This document shows positions 34,711-43,200 of a stretch of DNA of 64,000 nucleotides, one piece after another. The position numbers were made by a program, and so were the translations under genes. The notes below the pieces were generated by a model. It did no database searches and had not been told where the DNA came from. It worked only from the letters and a program-made list of their open reading frames with translations. Numbering within the stretch: position 1 is the first letter of the stretch; the number at the start of each line of letters is the position of its first letter. Source of the DNA: JAHEFT01 sp964443145 (GTDB taxonomy: Bacteria > Pseudomonadota > Gammaproteobacteria > Xanthomonadales > SZUA-36); assembly GCA_964443145.1 (NCBI GenBank), contig CAYUBS010000002.1, positions 19,690 to 83,689 of the forward strand, in the 5' to 3' direction.

Positions 34711-35403
34711 TTATTTACCCTGGGCGGGTTTGGAAGCCACCTTGTTACGGACATAAACGGGCTGTGCAAGCCCTGCCGGTAGCGGCTCATTGGATTTCAG
34801 CCAATTCAATGCCAGTCTGGCTACCGTTTCCGCACGTGGCCGGATTTCGGCATGACAAGCGATAGCCGCAAACCCTAGTGATTCCAGTTCAGTGAATCGA
34901 CTAAATCCATTACCGGCGGCGACAAAAGGAGTGGCCACAGGTGTGGAGACCGCATCGGGCGGGCATACTCTCTCCTCTCCCAGGACCTCGACATATGCCC
35001 CGGCTGCGCAATGAAAATCGGCCGTATAGACTTCATTCATCCGGGCATCCATTGCCACGCAAACCGAATGTGCAGAACCCTGGGAAAGTTCGATTGCCTC
35101 CTGTGCAACAGCTGCCAGCGAAGACACCGGAACAACAGGCAAGCCGGCGCCCCAGGCCAACCCCTGGATAACGCCGATGCCGATTCTCAGGCTGGTAAAA
35201 CTACCCGGGCCGCGACCAAAGGCAATGGCATCAAGGTCAGCCAGCGGCAAACCCGCCTGGTCCAGCAAGGACTGGATAGCCGGCAGCAACAACTCGGCGT
35301 GACGCATCGGCGCGACCTCAAAAAATTCGCTGATCTCACCGTCGTAATCCAGACACACCGAACAGGCTTCAGCCGATGTTTCCACCGCCAGCAATTTAGT
35401 CAT
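34711..35403 (-). CDS. tsaB: tRNA threonylcarbamoyladenosine factor TsaB
   Basis: TsaB is the partner that holds and activates TsaD in making the t6A37 modification of ANN-reading tRNAs. The 230-residue product starts MTKLLAVETSAEACSVCL, the ASKHA-type phosphate-binding start, and has AIAFGRGPGSFTSLRIG near 60, the hallmark of this family. It lacks the metal-binding histidines of TsaD. It overlaps the end of the upstream yoaA-like helicase by 8 bases, the same pairing as in E. coli. Confidence 0.95.
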   Translation of the reverse strand: MTKLLAVETSAEACSVCLDYDGEISEFFEVAPMRHAELLLPAIQSLLDQAGLPLADLDAIAFGRGPGSFTSLRIGIGVIQGLAWGAGLPVVPVSSLAAVAQEAIELSQGSAHSVCVAMDARMNEVYTADFHCAAGAYVEVLGEERVCPPDAVSTPVATPFVAAGNGFSRFTELESLGFAAIACHAEIRPRAETVARLALNWLKSNEPLPAGLAQPVYVRNKVASKPAQGK

Positions 35404-37318
35404 GGAAAAACCTCTCTACTTCGGCACGCCCTGTCGCGAGTTTCATGGGTGGCAGGCTTTCCAGAAAAACCCGGCCATAGGATTTCGTTCTGATTCTCGG
35501 GTCACAGATAACCAGGGCCCCCCGGTCGTTGACGTCCCGAATCAAACGGCCCGCACCCTGCTTGAGGGAAATAACCGCCTGCGGCAGGTATAACTGCGTA
35601 AACGGATTTCCACCGGACCGGCGCAGAGAATCGCTGCGTGCCTCCATCACCGGGTCATCCGGTGCAGCAAAGGGCAGTTTGTCTATCACCACCAACGACA
35701 GTGCTTCACCGATCACATCCACGCCCTCCCAAAAACTGGCCGAACCCAGCAGGACACCTTGTCCGGACTCCCGAAATTGCTCGAGCAAAAGGCTACGGGG
35801 CTGCTCACCCTGGACGAATAACGGGAACTCAATTTCACCGTCCAGCAGTTCTGCCGCACGCCGTAACGACCGGTGTGAAGTAAATAACAGGAAGGCCCGC
35901 CCCTGACTCGCCTTGAGCAGTGGAACCACCTGCTCCAGCAAGGCCGGTACAAATTCAGCATCGCGCGGTTCCGGAATTTCTTCAGGCAGCCACATCAGTG
36001 CATTAGTCGCGTAATCGAAAGGCGAATCCAGCTGCAGAGTCTTTGCATCAGCCAGACCCATCTGGTCGGTGAAGTGGGAAAAATCACCCCGCACGGAAAG
36101 TGTCGCCGAGGTGAATACCCAGGCGGCTTCCACGGTTTCCATAAACTGGTTGAATACTTCAGAGACTTCCAACGGCGTAATGTGCAGCGCAAAACCCCGC
36201 CCGCGTTTCTCGAACCAACGCACCTCGTCGGTTGTTTGCGGCGTGTCGAACCGGTCCAGCCTGCCCTGTAACTCACCCAACCGCTCGATACAGCCGTCCA
36301 TGCTGCGTGCGCCGCCTTCCAGTTGCTCCGCCGCGCCAGCCAGTGCGTTAATCGCATGGTCCAGTTCCTGTAACGCGACGCGGACAGGAGCGTCACGGAC
36401 CAGATCGCTCCAGGAGCCCCGATCAGGCATCCTCTGTGCGATAACAAGTTGAATTTCCTTCAATTTCTGCAGGCAGTCCGCAACCGGTTCGCGCAATATT
36501 CCCATCGCGCCGCTGACTTCGGCCGACTCGGCCAGGAAATCACGGCACAGATCCTGAATCTGCCTGGCGGTCAGCGAAATACTGAAGAAGCGGGTAGCCG
36601 TTTCAGGTGCCTGGTGGGCTTCGTCGATGATGAAGGCGGCAGCGCCGGGCAGCACTTCCCCGAAACCACTCTGCTTAATCGCCATATCAGCGAACAGCAG
36701 ATGATGATTCACCACCACCACGTCTGCGTCCTGCGCCTCACTTCGGGCTTTTGCCACGTGGCAATTTTCGAACTGCGGGCATTCACCGCTCAGGCAGTTC
36801 TCCGCCGTCGAAGTGACAAATGGCATCAGGCCGCTGTCTTCGGTGATCACCCCGGCTATCGACAGGTCACCATCCGAAGTACGGGCAGACCAATCCATCA
36901 CTGCTTCCAGCTCTGTGACCGCCTCACGGCTGGGCAGACGGCCCTCGGTACGGGCCAACATCATGCGGTGCAGACAAAGATAATTGGCACGACCCTTCAA
37001 CAGTGCCGGCTTGATGGACAAACCCAGCGCCTCGCACACCATCGGGAGATCTCTGAAAAACAACTGGTCCTGCAGTGTCTTGGTTCCAGTGGAAATGATG
37101 ACCCGCTCCCCACTGAGCAAGGCAGGAACCAGGTAAGCGAGCGTTTTACCAATGCCGGTTCCGGCCTCCACCACCAGTGATTGCCGCCCGGCCAGCGCCT
37201 GCTCCACTGCTTCAGCCATCTGGATCTGCGCATCACGCGGTGCGAAGGTGGTCAGCTTTTCTGAGAACGGCCCGTCCGCACCCAGCAGACGGGCACTTTT
37301 GCCCGGAGATTCCATCAT
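35396..37318 (-). CDS. yoaA: DinG-family helicase YoaA
   Basis: YoaA is an XPD/DinG-like superfamily 2 DNA helicase with an Fe-S cluster; in E. coli it works with the clamp-loader subunit HolC in repair of blocked forks. The 640-residue product has Walker A AGTGIGKT (52-59), DEAH (232-235) and four cysteines, Cys115, Cys175, Cys180 and Cys186, spaced as a cluster-binding set. The C-terminal motif VI region is near QGAGRLIRD. Size and the tsaB neighbour favour YoaA over DinG. The start may be either of two adjacent ATG codons. Confidence 0.93.
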   Translation of the reverse strand: MMESPGKSARLLGADGPFSEKLTTFAPRDAQIQMAEAVEQALAGRQSLVVEAGTGIGKTLAYLVPALLSGERVIISTGTKTLQDQLFFRDLPMVCEALGLSIKPALLKGRANYLCLHRMMLARTEGRLPSREAVTELEAVMDWSARTSDGDLSIAGVITEDSGLMPFVTSTAENCLSGECPQFENCHVAKARSEAQDADVVVVNHHLLFADMAIKQSGFGEVLPGAAAFIIDEAHQAPETATRFFSISLTARQIQDLCRDFLAESAEVSGAMGILREPVADCLQKLKEIQLVIAQRMPDRGSWSDLVRDAPVRVALQELDHAINALAGAAEQLEGGARSMDGCIERLGELQGRLDRFDTPQTTDEVRWFEKRGRGFALHITPLEVSEVFNQFMETVEAAWVFTSATLSVRGDFSHFTDQMGLADAKTLQLDSPFDYATNALMWLPEEIPEPRDAEFVPALLEQVVPLLKASQGRAFLLFTSHRSLRRAAELLDGEIEFPLFVQGEQPRSLLLEQFRESGQGVLLGSASFWEGVDVIGEALSLVVIDKLPFAAPDDPVMEARSDSLRRSGGNPFTQLYLPQAVISLKQGAGRLIRDVNDRGALVICDPRIRTKSYGRVFLESLPPMKLATGRAEVERFFHD

Positions 37319-37325
37319 GCTACGG

Positions 37326-37841
37326 TCACAGACCCCGGGGCTTGGTGTTCATACACGCGCTGGCCTTTTGCTCCGCCTTCGCGGCTTCGGGATGGTCGCC
37401 GAGGTGTTCGCGGGAAACGCTTATGGTGCGCCAGTTTCGGCTGCATATCTCACCCACCCTGGGACCAATATCATAGGATCGGGTGGCAAAGTTAAGCGCC
37501 TGCTCATAGTCTTTCATCTGCAACTGGACCTCCGCCAGGCTCTGGAGAATTTCCGGATCACGCGGCTGGATCCGCAGCGCGCGTTCCAGCAGCGTGGCCG
37601 CCTGCCCAAAATCACCGCTAGACTCTGCCGTACTGGCGTCAGCCAGCAACTCCTTCACCGCCGGGTTTTGCAATGGGAAAACCTGCACGCCGGCGCTGTC
37701 CTCTTTCGCCGGTTCACGCACCCGCGAGTCCACTTCGCGGTCCGTTGAAGGCGCAGGTTCAGGGCTCGTTACGCAGGCGCTGAGGAACGCGACCAGCGCC
37801 ACGGCCAATAGAGTTGAGGTTGCGCGCAATGCGCGCGTCAA
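37326..37841 (-). CDS. TPR lipoprotein, probable PBP1B activator LpoP
   Basis: This 171-residue protein has a signal peptide ending in FLSAC (Cys23 lipidated), a proline- and charge-rich linker, then TPR-like helices (about 65-150) with ALRIQPRDPEILQSLAEVQL-type spacing. It lies directly downstream of mrcB on the same strand. In Pseudomonas aeruginosa the TPR lipoprotein LpoP is encoded beside the PBP1B gene and activates it from the outer membrane; size, topology and position all match. I choose TTG 37841, four bases after the mrcB stop begins, because it gives a textbook lipoprotein signal. An upstream in-frame ATG at 37889 would put about 16 extra polar residues before it. Function is inferred. 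Confidence 0.78.
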   Translation of the reverse strand: MTRALRATSTLLAVALVAFLSACVTSPEPAPSTDREVDSRVREPAKEDSAGVQVFPLQNPAVKELLADASTAESSGDFGQAATLLERALRIQPRDPEILQSLAEVQLQMKDYEQALNFATRSYDIGPRVGEICSRNWRTISVSREHLGDHPEAAKAEQKASACMNTKPRGL

Positions 37842-37842
37842 T

Positions 37843-40191
37843 CTATTGTTTCTTCTTGCCAAACAGTTTTTTCCAGAATGATTCTTCATCTTCTTCCTGT
37901 GCCGCAAAACACGCCGTGCTTTGCTTCGGCTCAGAGCCGTCAATAAATGGTATTTGTATAGCCCCGTCGCAGCCTTTGCCGGTCAAGTAGCCGCTCCGGG
38001 AATCTACCCAGAGCCAGTAGGCACCATCCGGCATTCTCAGGTCAACCGGCTCATAGGGCAACTGACGGAAAAGGCGACCCCACAATTGCATTGCCGCGTT
38101 ACTTCCCGTCACTCCGGCAGGGCTGTTGTCGTCCTTCCCCACCCAGGTTACTGCAACCTGGTTACGAGTATATCCGACAAACCAACTGTCGCGTTTGTCA
38201 TTGGTGGTGCCGGTTTTCCCCGCCACGCTTCCAGCCTTGCCTAACAAGCCGGGCAGTGCTTTGGCGGTTCCCTGCTCGACCACCTGGGTAAGTGCGTAAT
38301 TGAGAACGCTGATCGCCTCTCGATGGGGCTGGGGCATCATCCTTAAGGGGTAGCGAACCAGTTCGTCACCGTTCGCCGTTTGCACCGCGATGACCGATCG
38401 CAAAGGCACGCTGTAGCCCCCGGCTGCAATGGACTGATAGATTTGGGTGACCTCAAGCGGCGTCAACTCCACAGCGCCCAGGAAAATGGATGGTACGGCG
38501 TCGATCTCGGCAACCACGCCCAGTTGCTGGATGCGGTTGAGGAGGTTATTGACACCCAGTTTAAGACCCAGCCGCACGGTCGCCTGGTTATAGGAACGGG
38601 TCAGTGCTTCCAGCAGGCTGACTTCACCATGAGACTTACCATCATAATTTGCCGGGCTCCAGTTACTTCCATTCGCCTGCTTCAGGGTCAGCGGCTCATC
38701 CTCGATCCGGCTGACCAGGCTGTAACTTTCGTTATGCTCCAGAGCCAGCAGGTAGACCAATGGTTTGATGACCGAACCAATCTGGCGACGCGCGTGTATG
38801 GCCCGGTTAAATCCGGCCCGGCCCGGATAGCGATCGCCTACCAGCGCCTGGACTTCACCCGTGGAGACATCGGCTACTACTATGGCCGTCTGCAAGTTGG
38901 CCGGCAAACCCCGTTTCTCCAGCTCGAGAAGACCCTGGGTTGCGGCGGTCTGAGCTTTTTCCTGCACCGAAGGCGCCAGGGTCGTAAAAATCCGCAAACC
39001 CTCTGTCTTCAAATCGTTCTCGCGATAGATCTGCGCCAACTGCCTGCGCACCAGGTCGACGAAGGCGTGGTAGCGAATACCTTTTGAGCGGGGTTTTTCC
39101 GTCACACCCAGCCCCCGGGATGCCTCGCGCCCGGCCTCTGCTTTGGACAACAAACCCGTCTCGGCGAATGCGGCCAGTACCTGGTTACGCCTGGCCAGTG
39201 CCCGTTTCGGGTGGCGCCTGGGGTTGTAATAGGACGCCCCCTTCACCAGGCCGATCAGCAGTGCAACCTGGTTGGGCTCCAGCCGTTGCAGGGGCTGGTC
39301 AAAATAGAACAGGCTGCCCTGTCCGAAACCATGCACGGCGTAAGCCCCCTGCTGCCCCAGGAAAACCTCGTTGATATAAGCTTCGAGAATCTGTGACTTG
39401 TCGTAGTGCGCTTCCAGCAGGAGGGCCATGATGGCCTCGTTGAATTTGCGCGCAATGGTCCGGTCGTGGGTCAGAAAATAGTTTTTGACCAGTTGCTGGG
39501 TCAGCGTACTGCCACCCTGCACCGCCCTGCCTGCTTTCAGGTTGGCGAACGCCGCCCTGAGGATGCCACGCAGGTCAATGCCCGGATGGTGCTTGAAGTT
39601 ACGATCTTCAACGGCCTGCAAACCGGTAATCAGAAGCGGAGGCACATCTGCCACTTTCACCAGGCTGCGGTCTTCTTTTTGCAGCGGGTAGATGGCGGCA
39701 ATCTCAGCGGGCTCGATTCGCGCGAGGTCCAGCGCCTTGCCGCCAGGCAGCGCAGTAACCGCCGCGACCTTTCCACCCGCAACCCGCACCCGGAAACGGC
39801 TGGCTTCTTCATCCGCGTCATGAAAACGAAAAGAGCGGCGGTAAATTTCAACATTGCTGCCGGATACCCGGAACTGTCCCGGCCGTGACACCGGATCAGC
39901 ACTCCTGTAACCAGCAGCCTTCAATTCCATTTCAAGGTCCCGGACCGGTAGCAAGGCACCGGAATAGAGGTCCAGGGACCGGGCGTAGACGTGGCTCGGC
40001 AAATCCCATTTACGACCTTCAAATTCAGTGGTCACCTGGTAGTTCAGATAGATTACCCAGGGCACCAACAGTCCGAGAGACACGCCAAACAGCAACAATC
40101 CAAAGCGCCATATTTTCCCGGCCCAGCGCCTCGATACCGGCTTGGCTGCTTTCTTTCTTTTTGCCGCAGTCTTCTTTTTGCGTTTAGTCAT
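37843..40191 (-). CDS. mrcB: Penicillin-binding protein 1B
   Basis: PBP1B is a bifunctional enzyme that polymerises lipid II and cross-links the strands. The 782-residue product has a very basic cytoplasmic tail, one membrane span (about 29-50) and a UB2H-like domain. The GT51 domain follows, with EDRNFKHHPGIDLRGILRA near 190 and QGGSTLTQQLVKNYF near 220. The transpeptidase domain has Ser473 in SVIK, SYN in TRSYNQATV and KTG in AGKTGTTND. It is followed immediately by the lpoP-like gene and is divergent from the giant glycosyltransferase gene over a 50-bp gap that holds a palindrome. Confidence 0.96.
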   Translation of the reverse strand: MTKRKKKTAAKRKKAAKPVSRRWAGKIWRFGLLLFGVSLGLLVPWVIYLNYQVTTEFEGRKWDLPSHVYARSLDLYSGALLPVRDLEMELKAAGYRSADPVSRPGQFRVSGSNVEIYRRSFRFHDADEEASRFRVRVAGGKVAAVTALPGGKALDLARIEPAEIAAIYPLQKEDRSLVKVADVPPLLITGLQAVEDRNFKHHPGIDLRGILRAAFANLKAGRAVQGGSTLTQQLVKNYFLTHDRTIARKFNEAIMALLLEAHYDKSQILEAYINEVFLGQQGAYAVHGFGQGSLFYFDQPLQRLEPNQVALLIGLVKGASYYNPRRHPKRALARRNQVLAAFAETGLLSKAEAGREASRGLGVTEKPRSKGIRYHAFVDLVRRQLAQIYRENDLKTEGLRIFTTLAPSVQEKAQTAATQGLLELEKRGLPANLQTAIVVADVSTGEVQALVGDRYPGRAGFNRAIHARRQIGSVIKPLVYLLALEHNESYSLVSRIEDEPLTLKQANGSNWSPANYDGKSHGEVSLLEALTRSYNQATVRLGLKLGVNNLLNRIQQLGVVAEIDAVPSIFLGAVELTPLEVTQIYQSIAAGGYSVPLRSVIAVQTANGDELVRYPLRMMPQPHREAISVLNYALTQVVEQGTAKALPGLLGKAGSVAGKTGTTNDKRDSWFVGYTRNQVAVTWVGKDDNSPAGVTGSNAAMQLWGRLFRQLPYEPVDLRMPDGAYWLWVDSRSGYLTGKGCDGAIQIPFIDGSEPKQSTACFAAQEEDEESFWKKLFGKKKQ

Positions 40192-40211
40192 CTAAGCAGA
40201 TGCCTCATAAG

Positions 40212-40227
40212 CGGGTGACATCACCCG
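40212..40227. promoter_or_regulatory. 16-bp palindrome CGGGTGA-CA-TCACCCG between mrcB and the giant GT
   Basis: Two perfect 7-bp arms with a 2-bp centre lie 20 bases upstream of mrcB (minus) and 14 bases upstream of the glycosyltransferase ATG at 40242 (plus). Such a site in a divergent promoter region is a candidate operator. No regulator gene adjoins it, and I do not recognise the motif. Confidence 0.45.
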
Positions 40228-40241
40228 GAGCATTGACCATA

Positions 40242-43200
40242 ATGAAGGGATTTCGTGCCGAAAGCACCCCCATGACCACGACTTTACCAGACCATCAAAA
40301 CGAGCCCAATTCCCTTGGGAAATTGCTGAGCCAACATTGCGTGCAATGTCCGGGGCTTCCCTTGCTGTTGCTGGGCAAGGGCATCGCTGTTCCCGATTCA
40401 TTTAAAGCGGCAATCTGCAGCCTTCTGGAGCAGGTTCAGGCCACTAACCCGGGACCGGTCGTACTGACCGTTCTGAGTAATTCGGTGCCCGACCTCAACC
40501 CGTTTGCAGGCCTGGCAATAGCGCCGGTTGATGTCCCCGATTCCGACCAGCTTGCAAGCCTGGTTAACCTGCTGGCCCCGGGTGAGATAACAGAATGGAA
40601 CGACTGGCCGGACCATTGCATCCTGGTTTCAGCGCAAGCGGCGCAGGCCCTTTCCGCTGCCGATACGTCGTCCGGTAATGCGCTGTTACGTTTGCAGGAG
40701 GCGGGTGGCAGATTGTTGCTGGCAGACAGTGTCTTTCTACACGATCCGTCAAATAAATTATTTCAGTCAGATACTCTGCAACCCCATGAGCAGCAACGGC
40801 CTTCCGCCTGGGGCCAATTGCGAGAGCGGCTGGGACAATGGCTGCAGCTTCAGAACAGTCCACATCCAATGGATTGGGCACCGCTTGCTGCAGATTTCAG
40901 GAAAACGAAAAAGCCCGTCACACTGCATATCACACACAGCTGGGGTGGAGGTGTGGCGAAATGGGTTGAATCTTTCATCGAAGCGGATGACAGCGGCGTC
41001 AACCTCCAATTATGTGCCGAGGGCCCGCAGTCCGGCAAGGGGTACGGGCAGTGCCTGGCTCTGTACCTGGGCAATCAACTCGAAACTCCGGTTGCCCGTT
41101 GGTGGTTACAACCTCCCATCCAGTCAACCGTACGCGAACATGCTCAGTACCGGACCGTGTTGCTTGAGATCCAGCAACGCTATGGCATAGGCCGGGTGAT
41201 GGTTTCGTCCCTGATCGGGCACAGCCTGGAAGCATTATCGACCGGTTTGCCGACGCTCCAGGTCCTACATGATTTTTACCCGCTATGGCCGCTGCTGGGG
41301 ATCCACCCCGGACACTACCCCGGCAACATGCCTGGCGAACGATTGACAAAAGCCTTGCAGGAACATGAGCTGTTACCTGGATTCCGGGACCGCGACACAG
41401 CTGGATGGCAACTATTGGGACAGCAATGGCGGGAGTGTATTAAAAACAATGCCGTGCGTACGGTCGCTCCCAGCCAGTCAGTCGCAGACCTGCTGAGCGA
41501 CCTGGACCCCGGCTGGTCCGGGATGGGCACGCAGATCATTCCGCATGGCTTGCCGGAGTTGCCCGGAAACATTCCAGTGCTGCCGAGAGACCGCGAGGAC
41601 GGTCGCCTGCGGGTCGTGATTCCCGGGCGTATACAAGCCGGAAAAGGGCAGCAGTTATTACTCGAAGCTTTGCCGGAAATCACCCGCTTCGCCCATGTAT
41701 ATTTACTCGGTGCCGGCAAAGAGGGCGAAGTGTTTTTTGGCAAGTCGGGTGTCGATGTCATCATCCAGTATCGCCGTGAAGACCTGCGCGGCCTGCTGGC
41801 GACGATCGGACCACATGTCGCAGGCCTGCTGTCGATCGTCCCCGAGACGTTCAGCTATACGCTCTCAGAAATGCAGCAACTGGACATTCCGGTAATCGCC
41901 ACACGCGTGGGTAGCCTGGCAGAACGCGTCCGGCATGGCGAAACCGGCTGGTTGATCGAACCTGATGCGGGCGCACTGGTTGAAAAGCTGCGGGCGCTGG
42001 CTTCCAATCGGGATGAAATCCAAGCGGTTAGAGACAATTTGGCTGACGTCAGTTTATCCGGCACAACGCAGATGGTCGGCCAATATCAGGCCTTATGTGA
42101 ACCGCTATCTGCAACGAGGGGACTGACCACGGCACAAAGTCCGGATCGAGCACAGGCGGCTGCCCTCGCCTTTCAAAAGACTGAGCTCACAACAGAAAAA
42201 CGCCAATTGGCCAAACAGGCAGAGAGCCTTCAGGCCGAGGTGGAAAAACGCAGCAGCTGGGCTGAAGACAGTGAGAAATCCCGGCTGGAGGAAGTCGAGC
42301 GGCGCATCAGCTGGGTAGCCCAGCTGGAAGAGCAGCTGGAACATGAGCAGGCTGCGCATCGCCAGACCAACCAGCACCTGGAAGACCTCAGAACCATACA
42401 CGACTGGGTGTTGGCCACGGCTTCCTGGCGCTGGACCAGGCCGTTCCGGGTGCTGGGCCGGGTTTTCAAAAACCTTAAACAGGCCCGGGCATATAATCCG
42501 CTGCGCTGGCCGTTGTTACTCTCCCAGCTGGTTCGCACCTTGAGCACCGATGGCCTAAGCGGTGCCCTTAACCGCTCCCAATCCAGCCAGGCGAAACACC
42601 ACAAACCGGAAATCCCGGCCGCTGCTGATATCGAATCGATTGGTGACCCGGAAGCGCCCTCAGCCTTTCCTGATGTTGAGGATCCGGACGTTTCCATCAT
42701 CATCCCCGTTTACAACAAGTGGCTCTACAGCGCAGCGTGTTTACGTTCTCTGGCCGAAATAGCATGTAAAACCAGTTTTGAAGTGATCGTCGTGGATGAC
42801 CAGTCCAGCGATGAGACACCGGACAGACTGGAACAGGTCAAGGGTCTGACGAACCTGCGCAACAAGCAGAACCTGGGGTTTGTCGGTAGCTGCAACCGCG
42901 GGGCTGAGGCCGCCAGGGGCCGCTACGTGGTGATGCTGAACAATGACACCCAGGTGCTGGAAGGTTGGCTTGACGCGCTGCTGGAAACCTTCAAGCGCCA
43001 TCCTGATACGGGCATGGCCGGTGCCAGCCTGGTCTATCCTGATGGCACATTGCAGGAAGCCGGCGGTATCATTTTCCGGGACGGGTCTGGCTGGAACTAC
43101 GGCAAGGGTGATAACCCAGAGCGGCCCGAATACCACTACAGCCGCGAAGTCGACTACTGCTCCGGCGCTTGTATCATGCTGGAAACAGCCCTGTTCCGTG

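Noticed and set aside
40200..40241. Extended N-terminus of the giant glycosyltransferase from ATG 40200.
   Set aside because: It would cover the divergent promoter gap and the palindrome at 40212-40227, and 40200 has no ribosome site; 40242 has GGAG upstream.
42200..42400. Possible coding tandem repeat suggesting a mobile or phase-variable element in the giant glycosyltransferase.
   Set aside because: The 18-residue similarity is a degenerate coiled-coil heptad pattern; the DNA is not a perfect repeat and the frame is intact.
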